Of a DNA stretch of 64,000 nucleotides, positions 17,891-26,706 are shown in pieces. Origin of the DNA: Bacillus aerolatus. Lineage in GTDB: Bacteria; Bacillota; Bacilli; Bacillales; Domibacillaceae. Where the stretch lies: NCBI RefSeq assembly GCF_009183655.1, contig NZ_WEIO01000007.1, positions 124,001-188,000 on the forward strand, given 5' to 3'. Every line of letters begins with the position of its first letter. Position 1 is the first letter of the stretch. The translations under genes were made by a program, and so were the position numbers. Under the pieces are notes generated by a model. The model was not told the DNA's origin. It did not search any database and saw nothing but the letters and a program-made list of their open reading frames with translations.

Positions 17891-18132
17891 GAAAAGCGGA
17901 AGCGCCTGTTCTGCCCCGACAAGCAAATGTTCTTCCCAAAAGAAGTCCGTACTTTGACTTCATTGGGGAAGGTTATTTGACCTCGAGGGGCAAGGCGCTG
18001 CAGCTGGACAAAGAAAAGCGGAAGCGCCTGTTCTGCCCCGACAAGCAAATGTTCTTCCCAAAAGAAGTCCGTACTTTGACTTCATTGGGGAAGGTTATTT
18101 GACCTCGAGGGGCAAGGCGCTGCAGCTGGACA
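17889..18132. repeat. 125 bp-type interspersed repeats, units 4 and 5
   Basis: Two more head-to-tail copies (about 17889-18010 and 18011-18132). They share a variant, TTCCCAAAAGAAGTCC, where units 1-2 read TTCCCCGAGGAAGTCC. Each side of the CHY gene therefore has its own recently duplicated sub-type. Unit 4 begins over the CHY stop codon. Confidence 0.88.
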
Positions 18133-18160
18133 AAGAAAAGCATAGCTCAAACAACGATAA

Positions 18161-18199
18161 AAGGCTGTCCTAAAAGCAAAATGCTTTTAGGACAGCCTT
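18161..18199. terminator. 18 bp perfect hairpin, bidirectional terminator
   Basis: AAGGCTGTCCTAAAAGCA (18161-18178) and its exact complement (18182-18199) around AAA. Positioned between the plus-strand CHY gene and the convergent yueI. Confidence 0.8.
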
Positions 18200-18314
18200 T
18201 ATATGTTTCAGAAGAATAAATTACAAAATGAATGACAGGCTGGACTGACGTCAAGAATTCAAGTTAGTCCAGCCTTATTATCCCAATTGAGTCTGTGACA
18301 GGGACGTTTGCTTT

Positions 18315-18761
18315 TTATTTTCTCTTCAACCATTTAAAGAGCGAAGCCAATTTACTTTTTTTCTTTACGGGTTTCAACTTTTGTTTCTTTTGTTGTCTGA
18401 CGAGAAAGATCTCTTCTTTATCAATGGCATGGTCGTAGGCCAAAACAAGGCCGATATCTGTGTGGTGATTCTTGTTTACTACGACTGTGTAGCCAAGTTT
18501 ATTTTTTTCTGCAGCTGCGATATATTTTTTCAAATAAGTGATATCTAATGTGCCATTTAAGTAAAGTTTCGCTTGTGGATGCTTCTTCATAAGCTCGATC
18601 AGTTCAGGGTAAACTTCTTTTTCCCTCACCTGTCCTTGTAGCAGCACGGCGACAATTCTTTCCCTTAACGTGCCGAGAAACCTTCTCCGTTCTTCCGGCT
18701 TAATTTCTTTTTTTCCATAGATACCTTCCTGTAAAATATCGTCTACACTCTTTTTAGACAT
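18315..18761 (-). CDS. yueI: YueI family protein (DUF1694)
   Basis: 148-residue cytoplasmic protein. It matches the YueI pattern SVDDILQEGIYGKKEIKPEE, RRRFLGTLRERI, and a C-terminal basic tail. ATG 18761 has GGAG 9 bases upstream; an ATG five codons earlier lacks one. Function unknown in the family. It is divergent from the small membrane-protein operon at 18977. Confidence 0.82.
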   Translation of the reverse strand: MSKKSVDDILQEGIYGKKEIKPEERRRFLGTLRERIVAVLLQGQVREKEVYPELIELMKKHPQAKLYLNGTLDITYLKKYIAAAEKNKLGYTVVVNKNHHTDIGLVLAYDHAIDKEEIFLVRQQKKQKLKPVKKKSKLASLFKWLKRK

Positions 18762-18849
18762 AATATAACTCTCCAAACATCATATTTTTCGATGACAGTT
18801 CGTAATAAAAGCACAATCCCTGATATATTAGAGAATATGCTTCAACCTC

Positions 18850-18890
18850 AGCTTTGGCAAATGATAATTTACCTATCATTTGCCAAAGCT
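18850..18890. other. 17 bp perfect inverted repeat in divergent promoter region
   Basis: AGCTTTGGCAAATGATA (18850-18866) and its exact complement (18874-18890) around ATTTACC. No T-run on either strand, so it is not a terminator. It lies between two divergent genes and could be an operator or an RNA hairpin. Confidence 0.6.
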
Positions 18891-18976
18891 GATCGCGGCT
18901 CCGGGGATGGGCTGTTTCTTTCAACCAGTGTAAATGCCTTGGAAGAATTGGTACAATTGTGTAGAAAGGGGGATAT

Positions 18977-19288
18977 ATGAAAATATATAGTATGTCGTCT
19001 GTTGTCTTTGCCATTATTGGACTATTATTTATCGGTCTTTCGTTTGTACTCCAGAATTTTGTTGAGTTTCTTTTAGTTGTCGGTTTAGCTTTTTTAGTGG
19101 CAGGAGTGGTCGTCAGTGTCAAAGCCATATCGAGAGGCGAAAAAGGGAATGTGAAATTTATCGCGATCGCCGCTTTCTTTTCGATCAGTCTAGTTATTAT
19201 CCTAGTAGTACCTTTTCACATTGTCCGGGTGTTCACGTGGGTGAAGAACTGGCCGATCATTGAGGAGCTGCTAAGGAGAATGGGCTGA
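18977..19288 (+). CDS. Small membrane protein, unknown
   Basis: 103 residues with three predicted membrane segments (about 8-25, 30-50, 62-83) and a basic amphipathic end (RVFTWVKNWPIIEELLRRMG). AAAGGGGG is 5-6 bases before ATG. Its stop shares a base with the next ATG (TGATG), indicating a coupled operon. No family recognised. Confidence 0.65.
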   Translation: MKIYSMSSVVFAIIGLLFIGLSFVLQNFVEFLLVVGLAFLVAGVVVSVKAISRGEKGNVKFIAIAAFFSISLVIILVVPFHIVRVFTWVKNWPIIEELLRRMG

Positions 19289-19392
19289 TGGACCGGCTGC
19301 ATTATGACACTGAGCCTTTAAATTTTAATGAATCAGATATCGTTTTAAAGATAATAAAAGAAGCTAAAAAGCTGGAGGTCCGCCATGGCTAA
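19288..19392 (+). CDS. 34-residue linking ORF
   Basis: ATG 19288 overlaps the previous stop (TGATG), and the ORF ends 8 bases inside the next gene. It encodes MDRLHYDTEPLNFNESD and an amphipathic helix. The two overlaps suggest coupled translation through the operon; the end also supplies the GGAGG-like site (CTGGAGGTCC) for the next gene. Real peptide or translational bridge cannot be told apart. Confidence 0.45.
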   Translation: MDRLHYDTEPLNFNESDIVLKIIKEAKKLEVRHG

Positions 19393-19873
19393 ACTTGTTT
19401 ATTTGCCGAAAACCTCATTTGAAAAAATATCGACGATCGTCTCATTGCTTTTAATCATTGGAAATGTCATTTATTTGCTTATTCAATGGAGCACGCTTCC
19501 GGACCAAGTGCCGATTCACTTTAACGCCAAAGGAGAAGCGGACGGCTGGGGCGGCAAAGGGATGATTTGGTTTGTGCCGGCGGTGACGTTGCTTTTATGG
19601 GCGGGCTTGACCGCTTTGGAACGAGTGCCGCACGTATACAATATCCCGAATTTGACAGAGGAAAATAAGGAAAGGCAATACGTCAACAGCCGGATGATGT
19701 TCAATGTGTTGAAAATGGAACTTGTCTTTTTTCTCGTGTATACGAGCTGGCAAAGTGTACAGTGGGCGCATGGAAATGAGACGGGGATCGGCTGCTTTGA
19801 GCTGCCCGTTTTTTTGACGGTGATTCTTGGCACGATGGGTGTGTTTCTTTTCCGTGCGTACAAAATAAAGTAA
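19385..19873 (+). CDS. DUF1648 membrane protein
   Basis: 162 residues. The DUF1648 signature LPDQVPIHFNAKGEADGWGGKG follows the first membrane segment (about 17-34), with later segments near 58-75, 107-124 and 138-155. Related to the SdpI/YhdX-type membrane proteins, but without the full SdpI domain. TGGAGGTCC precedes ATG. Probably cotranscribed with the two genes before it. Role unknown. Confidence 0.8.
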   Translation: MAKLVYLPKTSFEKISTIVSLLLIIGNVIYLLIQWSTLPDQVPIHFNAKGEADGWGGKGMIWFVPAVTLLLWAGLTALERVPHVYNIPNLTEENKERQYVNSRMMFNVLKMELVFFLVYTSWQSVQWAHGNETGIGCFELPVFLTVILGTMGVFLFRAYKIK

Positions 19874-19889
19874 TAAATAAAATTTCAAG

Positions 19890-20160
19890 CATGTAAAGAC
19901 TCGTTGCTAACTAGACAAAATCATCCGGCTTATAAGATCGCGTAATAAAGCAGCATCTCGTAAGCCGGTGCTACCTTTTAACTTGCCGTTTAAGATTTCT
20001 TGTTGCGTGACACGTTAGTTTAACGCAGTCGGGACGTAAGAAATTATTTTCATCAAGAATGGCTGATAAGTAAGATCGAACTAACGCAGTTTCAGGGGCG
20101 TAAAGGTTCGATTTCTTTGTCTTTTTTACCCTTTTTTTGTCGAAAAAAAGGGTTTTTTCT
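19890..20160 (+). promoter_or_regulatory. Structured non-coding region before kinase copy 1
   Basis: Several nested inverted repeats: CCGGCTTA/TAAGCCGG (about 19926-19967), GATCGAAC/GTTCGATT (about 20073-20113), and a terminator-like ACCCTTTTTTT/AAAAAAAGGGT with T-run (20128-20160). The word AACGCAGT recurs twice, each followed by a G-run and CGTAA. I see no gene. It may be a leader or small RNA; not a riboswitch I recognise. Confidence 0.4.
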
Positions 20161-20212
20161 TTTTAGTCATTTCAGTCTGCGCTTTCTAATAAAAAAGCAA
20201 TTAAATATTAGT

Positions 20213-20241
20213 TTGAAAATTAACACTATTCATCTTATTAT
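20213..20241 (+). promoter_or_regulatory. Promoter of hybrid kinase copy 1
   Basis: TTGAAA (20213-20218), 17 bases, TATTAT (20236-20241). The same block (AGTTTGAAAATTAACACTA onward) is conserved upstream of kinase copy 2, so promoter and gene were duplicated together. Confidence 0.75.
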
Positions 20242-20342
20242 ATATAATATTGATACTAAAGCAACGGTAAAAGAAGAGCTGGTTTTATTCCTTTACAATT
20301 GTATGCTTTAGCCGCAAATGATTGTTGAGGGAGGGGAAAAGT

Positions 20343-23102
20343 ATGAAATTCAAAACAAAACTGTATATAGGATTTGGTTTTCTTTTCGGACTATTTATCA
20401 TCTCTTATCTCATTTTTATGATCATGATGAGCCAGATTAATCAAAACACGAAAAACGCCGTGAAGAATTATGAGATGCTTAGTTTGGCTAATACGATTCA
20501 AAATGAATTGAATGTGTTCAGCAGGGAAGCAAGAGGCTTGCTCGCCAATCCCCCCGAGGAACTTAAAAGGCCATTTAAGGAAAGTAGAGATCAAGCTCTC
20601 CACAATGTAAATATAGCGATAGGCTCCCTTGAGAAGTTAGATAGCCGGGAACAATCGCAACATTTAATTCAGGAATTAAAGACAATGAGCAGAACACTCG
20701 GCGAAATGGAAAAAGAAGGCGATGGATTAATAAAAGAAGGTAAATATGCGGAAGTAACCCAACTGTTTTGGTATGATAGCTTAAAAGTTAGAGAAGACAT
20801 GGTCAAAGTGGCTAGTGAATTGCAAGCTATACAAAAACAAACCGTTGACACGGAGCTGAATCAATCCCGCAAGACGTATAAACTAATGAATCAAATGATT
20901 TTTATTTATATGATCGCCGGTTTTTTGGCCGGAATTAGTATGACGATCTGGATTTTTCGGAGTGTAACAGGTAATTTGAACAAGGTTACTTCCGTTATGA
21001 CAAAAGTGGCTTTTGGCCAGTCTGATCAATTGCCGCGCATCAAGGTCACTTCAAAAGATGAAATCGGGGAAATAGCCGTTGCATTTAATGAAATGGCTCA
21101 AGCTTTGGAAACGCATACGATGCAGGAAAAAGAATTAAAACATGCCGCAGAGGAACATAGCTGGTTAAAAACGAAAGTGGCTGAAATCGCTACCATGTAT
21201 CCTGGTATAGATAGTTTAGAAATATTGGCCCAGCTATTTATCACAAAAGTTGCGCCTATGACAGGGGCGAAATATGGTGTCTTCTATATGAAACAGGGAA
21301 ATGGAGAGGAAACGAAATATCAAAAGCTCGCTGCTTATGCTTATAACGATCAGGAAGCGGGCAAAGACAGCTTTTGTTTAGGGGAAGGGCTCGTTGGACA
21401 GTGTGCATTAGAGAACCGAACGATTTCGCTCCATCAAGTGCCTGCCGATTATATTAAAATTGCTTCTGGGCTCGGTTCGGCATCACCTGCAAATGTACTG
21501 GTCATTCCAGCGGAGTTTCAAGGAGAAGTACTGGCTGTAATTGAATTGGCCTCATTTGAACCGTTCAACCCTCTCGAACAAATGCTTCTCCAAGAGGTCA
21601 TGGATAACATTGGCATGAATATAAACAGTATTTTAAGACATATGCAAGTAGAAAAGCTGCTCGAAGACTCACAGACGTTAACGGAAGAGCTGCAAAGCCA
21701 ATCGGAAGAGCTTCAATTGCAGCAAGAGGAGCTTCGAACAGTGAATGAACAGCTTGAAGAACAATATGAAAACTCTGAACAAAAGACAAGGGAACTGGAA
21801 AAAACAAAAAGTATGCTGGAAGAAAAAGCAAAGCAGTTAACCGTTAGTTCACAATATAAATCAGAATTTCTTGCTAATATGTCCCACGAGCTGCGAACGC
21901 CGCTCAATAGCCTGCTTATACTAGCTCAAATGCTGGCTGAAAATGCAGACGGAAACCTTACTGCCAAACAAGTAGAGTATGCGGGAACGATTTTCTCATC
22001 AGGAAATGATCTCTTGCATTTAATTAACGATATTTTAGACATAGCCAAAGTGGAAGCAGGGAAAATGGAAATTCTGTTTGAAGATGTGAAGCTTAGTGAC
22101 GTGAAAGAGGTTGTGGAAGCGCAATTTATTCCGATTGCCCGCGAGAAAAAAATTCAATTAAACGTTCAGCTTGCTCCTAATTTGCCAAAGGTCATCTATA
22201 CTGATAAACAGCGGTTGCAGCAAATATTGAAAAATTTATTATCCAATGCGTTCAAATTTACTGAGCATGGAGCTGTCTCATTAACGATACAAAAAGTTGA
22301 AAAAGAAGTCTTTTCAAAAGCGAATGAGATCCCTTATACGGATATAGAACTTGCCTTCGCTATTAAAGATACAGGTATCGGTATTCCAGAAGAAAAACAG
22401 GACAATCTATTTGATGCATTTAAACAGGCGGACGGAACAATCAGCCGTAAATATGGCGGCACAGGATTAGGTCTTTCGATCAGCCGGGAAATCGCTCACT
22501 TATTAGGCGGCTTTATTGAAGTTGAAAGTATCGAACATAATGGAAGCACATTTACTTTATATTTACCGAATGATCGGCAGATGAAACAGTCAGAATTATC
22601 CATTGTGGAAGCTGAAGTGGCTGCAGGGGTTATCGAGGATTCAGAATCCATAGCTATTGTTGATCCAGTTGAGTTTTTAATTCAGGCCGATGAAATAGAA
22701 AAACAGTCATATGGAAAAAAAGCCTTGCTTGAAGGGAAGAAAATATTAGTAGTAGATGACGATATGCGTAATATCTTTGCGTTAACGACAGCACTTGAAA
22801 GTTATTTAGTGGAAGTTTTGTTTGCGGAAAATGGCAAAGAAGGGATTGCCGTACTACAAGAACATCCAGATATTGATCTCGTTCTCATGGATATTATGAT
22901 GCCCGAGATGGACGGGTTTGAAGCCATTCGCTTCATACGTCGAAAAGAGGAATTTTTGCATTTGCCGATTATTGCGCTTACTGCTAAGGCAATGAAAGAC
23001 GACCGCAAGCAATGTATTGATGCAGGGGCCTCTGATTATATTAGTAAACCGGTAAATTTAGAACAGCTATTTTCAACGATGCAAGTATGGCTGTACAGAT
23101 AG
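20343..23102 (+). CDS. Hybrid sensor kinase copy 1: TM-sensor-TM-HAMP-GAF-HisKA-HATPase-REC
   Basis: 919-residue membrane kinase. TM1 about 8-29; an extracytoplasmic helical sensor of about 150 residues, like a four-helix-bundle ligand domain; TM2 about 180-203; HAMP to about 260; GAF about 280-430; coiled coil rich in Q/E (about 440-500); HisKA with phospho-acceptor H515 (NMSHELRTPLN); HATPase with DTGIGIP and GTGLGLS; receiver with D850 (LVLMDIMMPEMDG) and the conserved K in SKPVN. GGGAGGGG precedes ATG 20343. Upstream of cheR and an RR-PAS kinase, suggesting a phosphorelay with methyl-modification. Two paralogues lie at 32.3 and 35.4 kb. Confidence 0.93.
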   Translation: MKFKTKLYIGFGFLFGLFIISYLIFMIMMSQINQNTKNAVKNYEMLSLANTIQNELNVFSREARGLLANPPEELKRPFKESRDQALHNVNIAIGSLEKLDSREQSQHLIQELKTMSRTLGEMEKEGDGLIKEGKYAEVTQLFWYDSLKVREDMVKVASELQAIQKQTVDTELNQSRKTYKLMNQMIFIYMIAGFLAGISMTIWIFRSVTGNLNKVTSVMTKVAFGQSDQLPRIKVTSKDEIGEIAVAFNEMAQALETHTMQEKELKHAAEEHSWLKTKVAEIATMYPGIDSLEILAQLFITKVAPMTGAKYGVFYMKQGNGEETKYQKLAAYAYNDQEAGKDSFCLGEGLVGQCALENRTISLHQVPADYIKIASGLGSASPANVLVIPAEFQGEVLAVIELASFEPFNPLEQMLLQEVMDNIGMNINSILRHMQVEKLLEDSQTLTEELQSQSEELQLQQEELRTVNEQLEEQYENSEQKTRELEKTKSMLEEKAKQLTVSSQYKSEFLANMSHELRTPLNSLLILAQMLAENADGNLTAKQVEYAGTIFSSGNDLLHLINDILDIAKVEAGKMEILFEDVKLSDVKEVVEAQFIPIAREKKIQLNVQLAPNLPKVIYTDKQRLQQILKNLLSNAFKFTEHGAVSLTIQKVEKEVFSKANEIPYTDIELAFAIKDTGIGIPEEKQDNLFDAFKQADGTISRKYGGTGLGLSISREIAHLLGGFIEVESIEHNGSTFTLYLPNDRQMKQSELSIVEAEVAAGVIEDSESIAIVDPVEFLIQADEIEKQSYGKKALLEGKKILVVDDDMRNIFALTTALESYLVEVLFAENGKEGIAVLQEHPDIDLVLMDIMMPEMDGFEAIRFIRRKEEFLHLPIIALTAKAMKDDRKQCIDAGASDYISKPVNLEQLFSTMQVWLYR

Positions 23103-23139
23103 GTGGAATTTAGAATGAATTATGGGGTAAGAAAACAAG

Positions 23140-23982
23140 ATGAATAGCATTGAACGTCACGTTAATCATGAGTTGGAAGCAATTGAGATCGACTTATTAC
23201 TTGAAGGAATATACCGCTACTACGGTTTTGATTTCCGAAACTACGCTGTGCCCTTTTTAAATCGCCGAATTTGGAACAGGGTACGTGCAGAGAATGTATC
23301 TAGCATTTCAGGTCTGCAGGAGAAGATTTTCCATGATCCTTCCGTTATGAAAAGATTAGTCTATGATTTCTCGATTAATGTAACGGAGATGTTTCGCGAC
23401 CCAAGCTTTTTTTTCTCCTTTCGAACAAAAATAGTTCCCCTTTTAAGAGACTGTTCCGCCATTCGCATTTGGCATGCTGGGTGTTCTACCGGAGAAGAGG
23501 TCTATTCCATGGCCATTCTTTTACACGAAGAAGGGCTGTATGAAAAAACGAGAATTTATGCTACAGATATAAATGAAAACGTGCTGAAACATGCGCAAGC
23601 TGGGGAATTCCCTTTGCAACGAATGCAATTATATACGAGAAATTATCTTGCTGCCGGAGGAATAAGATCGTTCTCGGAGTATTATACAGCTAAGAATGAA
23701 AATGCAATCTTCCACCCGTTTTTAATGAAAAATGTTGTTTTTGCCCAGCATAACTTGGCAACGGACCGCTCATTTAATGAATTTCATGTCATTATCTGCA
23801 GAAATGTGATGATTTATTTTAATAAGATGCTTCAAAATCGTGTCCACCATCTTCTGCATGAAAGTTTAAGCTTGTCAGGAATTCTTGCTTTAGGCAGCAA
23901 AGAAGGAATTAAATTTACGAGCATTGCAAATTCTTATGAGGAAGTTGATTCGTTTGAAAAAGTATACCGAAAGATCAAATAA
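23140..23982 (+). CDS. CheR-type protein methyltransferase
   Basis: 280-residue SAM-dependent methyltransferase of the chemoreceptor-glutamate O-methyltransferase family. The N-terminal helical domain precedes the SAM fold, with the signature HAGCSTGEEVYSMAILL and the late motif IICRNVMIYFNKMLQ. No CheB esterase or methyl-accepting chemoreceptor is encoded nearby, so the substrate is probably not a classical MCP; the kinases' helical regions are candidates (inference). It overlaps the next gene by about 47 bases or fewer, depending on that start. Confidence 0.9.
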   Translation: MNSIERHVNHELEAIEIDLLLEGIYRYYGFDFRNYAVPFLNRRIWNRVRAENVSSISGLQEKIFHDPSVMKRLVYDFSINVTEMFRDPSFFFSFRTKIVPLLRDCSAIRIWHAGCSTGEEVYSMAILLHEEGLYEKTRIYATDINENVLKHAQAGEFPLQRMQLYTRNYLAAGGIRSFSEYYTAKNENAIFHPFLMKNVVFAQHNLATDRSFNEFHVIICRNVMIYFNKMLQNRVHHLLHESLSLSGILALGSKEGIKFTSIANSYEEVDSFEKVYRKIK

Positions 23983-26005
23983 TTCGATACCTGCCCCAGT
24001 CAAGCCGTTAAATAGGGAAGAAAGCGAGACCACTAGTTATCAAAAGGTGAATATTTTAATCGTTGACGATCATCGGGAAAATTTGCTGGCATTAGAAGCG
24101 GTACTCGAGTCTCCGGAATATAACTTAGTGTATGCAAGCTCTGGTGAAGAAGCATTAAAATGGGTGCTGAAAGAGGATTTTGCCGTTATTTTATTAGATG
24201 TGCAAATGCCTGGAATTAATGGGTTTGAAACAGCTAAGCTCATTAAAGCGAGGGAAAAATCGAAGTATATCTCGATTATTTTTATTACAGCGATAAATCA
24301 AACGACGGAGCATGTCCTTCAAGGGTATAGTCTCGGTGCAGTGGATTATATATTTAAGCCATTTCATCCGGAAACGTTAAAACTGAAGGTTCAAGAGTTT
24401 GTAAAAATTTACCAGAACCATGAGCGGATAAAACGCCAAAGTGAACTGCAGCGTCAGTCTGAGCTTAAAGAAGTGAATGCAAAGTTAGAGCGCACCACTT
24501 TCGATTTACGTAAAAATGAAGAGCTGGCTAGAGTGATCGGTGAAACGCTGCTCGATACGATTATTACTTTTGATGATCAAGGGTATATATTATCCTTGAA
24601 TCCTGCTGTAAAAAGCATGTTCGGATATACAGTTGATAGTTTGTTGGGGCGGCATATCGTTCACCTTTTGCCAGAGTTCACCTTACACTGGATGAATTCA
24701 ATCAATGAAGTGACGGGACAGCTATTTGAAGCTGTCGCAAAGCACAAAAGCGGCCACGATGTTCCAGTTGATATTCAAATTGGAGAAGCGCAAATCGAGG
24801 ACGAACGAATCTTTGTATGCTCAGTTCGTGATATCACCTTACGAAAACAAGTGGAACAAGGTCAGAAGCAGCAATACAATCTTCTGGAAAAGTTGGTGGA
24901 AGAAAGGACGCAAGAACTTTTGACAGCTAACGAAAAGCTCCGGAAAGAAGTGGATGAGCGAAAAAAAATAGCAGAAGATCTTCGGTTATCAAGAGAACAC
25001 TTTTATAAAATATTTGAATCCAGTCCTTGTTTAATTGAAATTCGCTCATTAAAAGATGGGAAATATATAGATGTAAATGCCAGTTGGTTGAAATCTATCG
25101 GTTACGACTATGAAGAAGTGATGCAGCAAACCACCTCTGTCTTACATCTTACAGCAAATTTGGATGAAGGAAAAAATGAGACTCACCGTTTGCAAACGGA
25201 AGAATGTGTTCGAAATGCGAAGGTTTACTATCAAACGAAGACAGGTGAAGTACGTGAAGGGCTGTTATCAACGGAGATTTTTGACATACGCGGGGAGAAG
25301 TGTATTCTTAGCGTCATCACAGATATTACAGAACGGGTAAGGTTGGAGAATGAAGTAGCCCGCCTGGACCGTTTGTACTTAATAGGAGAAATGGCAGCAG
25401 GAATTGCTCACGAAATTAGAAATCCAATGACGACCGTTCGCGGATTTTTAGAGTTGTCAAAGAGCGATCCTGAAAACTTAACCGTCAAGTATATTGATTT
25501 AATGATGGGGGAATTAGATAGAGCGAACTCGATCATTACTGAATTCCTTAACTTAGCGAAAAACAAAGTAAGCCATAAAACATTGCAACCGCTTAACTCT
25601 ATTATAGAAGCGCTTTATCCGTTAATACAGGCAGAGGCTTTGCTGACGGGAAAAACGATCTCGCTTCAGTTAAGCGAATGCCCTGAGCTTCATCTAGATG
25701 AAAAAGAAATCAGCCAGTTGATTTTGAATTTATCATTAAATGGATTAGAAGCCATGTCTTCAGGGGGAAGGCTAACAATAGAAACATATACAGAAGATCA
25801 AGCGGTTGTTTTGGAAGTAAAGGACGAAGGCAGTGGAATCAAATCAGAATGGCACGAAGCCATCGGTACGCCTTTCTTCACGACAAAAGACACCGGAACA
25901 GGGCTCGGACTCGCCATCTGCTACAGTGTGGCCGAGCGGCACAACGCCGTCGTCGACTTTAAAACGAGCGAGCAGGGAACTGTCTTTTTTATCCGGTTTG
26001 AATAG
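23936..26005 (+). CDS. Receiver-PAS-PAS histidine kinase
   Basis: About 689 residues, no membrane segments. Receiver domain first (VNILIVDDHRENLLAL; phospho-acceptor Asp about 88 in ILLDVQMPG; KPFHP). Then two PAS domains (about 200-310 and 355-460), a coiled coil, HisKA (GIAHEIRNPMTTVRGF) and HATPase (LILNLSLNGLEAM, DEGSGI, GTGLGLAI). This resembles sporulation-type soluble kinases with an N-terminal REC. The start is uncertain: ATG 23936, or TTG 23954, which has GAGGAAG 9 bases upstream. Likely the phosphotransfer partner of the hybrid kinase. Confidence 0.9.
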   Translation: MRKLIRLKKYTERSNNSIPAPVKPLNREESETTSYQKVNILIVDDHRENLLALEAVLESPEYNLVYASSGEEALKWVLKEDFAVILLDVQMPGINGFETAKLIKAREKSKYISIIFITAINQTTEHVLQGYSLGAVDYIFKPFHPETLKLKVQEFVKIYQNHERIKRQSELQRQSELKEVNAKLERTTFDLRKNEELARVIGETLLDTIITFDDQGYILSLNPAVKSMFGYTVDSLLGRHIVHLLPEFTLHWMNSINEVTGQLFEAVAKHKSGHDVPVDIQIGEAQIEDERIFVCSVRDITLRKQVEQGQKQQYNLLEKLVEERTQELLTANEKLRKEVDERKKIAEDLRLSREHFYKIFESSPCLIEIRSLKDGKYIDVNASWLKSIGYDYEEVMQQTTSVLHLTANLDEGKNETHRLQTEECVRNAKVYYQTKTGEVREGLLSTEIFDIRGEKCILSVITDITERVRLENEVARLDRLYLIGEMAAGIAHEIRNPMTTVRGFLELSKSDPENLTVKYIDLMMGELDRANSIITEFLNLAKNKVSHKTLQPLNSIIEALYPLIQAEALLTGKTISLQLSECPELHLDEKEISQLILNLSLNGLEAMSSGGRLTIETYTEDQAVVLEVKDEGSGIKSEWHEAIGTPFFTTKDTGTGLGLAICYSVAERHNAVVDFKTSEQGTVFFIRFE

Positions 26006-26251
26006 GTACGGGCCGCATTCTAGGAGATTGGATAATAAAAAGAGGTAGTTGGATAACAAAGTGAGTTATTCGGACAATATTCGATGCAGAAAGCCATAAT
26101 AAGTTAAAATATCCATGTCAGTTTCCATTGCGCTAAAGCATCAGGAGGCTGGCATTTTTCTTCGTCTAGAATTCCAAGCAGTGATTGCTATCCAACTGTG
26201 AGCAAAATCTATACTAATGATGACCCTTTCATCCCTTTTATTTACTGAATT

Positions 26252-26361
26252 TCACGCGTGTTGATTAACCAAAATTAGACAGAGCTCCTCTTACATTTTA
26301 CAAGAAGGTGTCCCTTTTTGTCGTTTCTTTATGGAAAATTATTCATAATCAACACGCGTGA
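26252..26361. mobile_element. 110 bp MITE-like element with 16 bp inverted ends
   Basis: TCACGCGTGTTGATTA (26252-26267) and its exact complement TAATCAACACGCGTGA (26346-26361) bound a 78 bp AT-rich core with no ORF. Perfect terminal repeats on a short non-coding core fit a non-autonomous transposable remnant. No target duplication is obvious. A regulatory cruciform is the alternative. Confidence 0.5.
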
Positions 26362-26392
26362 TAGTTTATTGAACTTTAACTCATTTCTCGTT

Positions 26393-26421
26393 TTGTAGTA
26401 CATAATAAAATCCGTTATAAT
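26393..26421 (+). promoter_or_regulatory. Promoter of the vbhA-fic pair
   Basis: TTGTAG (26393-26398), 17 bases, TATAAT (26416-26421); start codon about 97 bases downstream. Confidence 0.7.
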
Positions 26422-26517
26422 AAGGGTATAAGTAAAAAAGCTGTTGTGATGGCTCTGTTCATGCATGCGGCCGTGCAGCAGATGATGCGTTGTAACGTAT
26501 AGGAGGGAAATGATCGT

Positions 26518-26706
26518 ATGAAGCTAAATAAGAAAGTTCTTAGTCATGAACGCGCGCAGAAAGCGATCCGATACGCTTCACATTCTCTCAAAGTTGAAGG
26601 GTTTAATGTAACAAAAGAAGACGAAGCTCTTGTTTATAAAGCGCTAGTTGGAAATATAACAGAAGAGCAATTCCATCAGGAAGTGAAAAGAATCGTCAAT
26701 GTCTAA
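26518..26706 (+). CDS. VbhA-like Fic antitoxin
   Basis: 62-residue helical protein. The inhibitory motif [S/T]xxxE[G/N] is present as SLKVEG (about residues 23-28), in the VbhA-type context ERAQKAIRYASHSLKVEGF, followed by the EEQFHQEVK tail. In the class I system the glutamate blocks ATP gamma-phosphate placement in the Fic active site. AGGAGG precedes ATG. It overlaps fic by 8 bases (ATGTCTAA), so the antitoxin is made first and coupled. Confidence 0.9.
   Translation: MKLNKKVLSHERAQKAIRYASHSLKVEGFNVTKEDEALVYKALVGNITEEQFHQEVKRIVNV

Noticed and set aside
17170-18132. Possible CRISPR array
   Set aside because: Repeats are ~125 bp, contiguous and palindromic throughout, with no short unique spacers and no cas genes.
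20117-20311. 64-codon ORF before kinase copy 1
   Set aside because: Begins in a terminator, is low-complexity Phe/Lys/Ile and overlaps the conserved kinase promoter.
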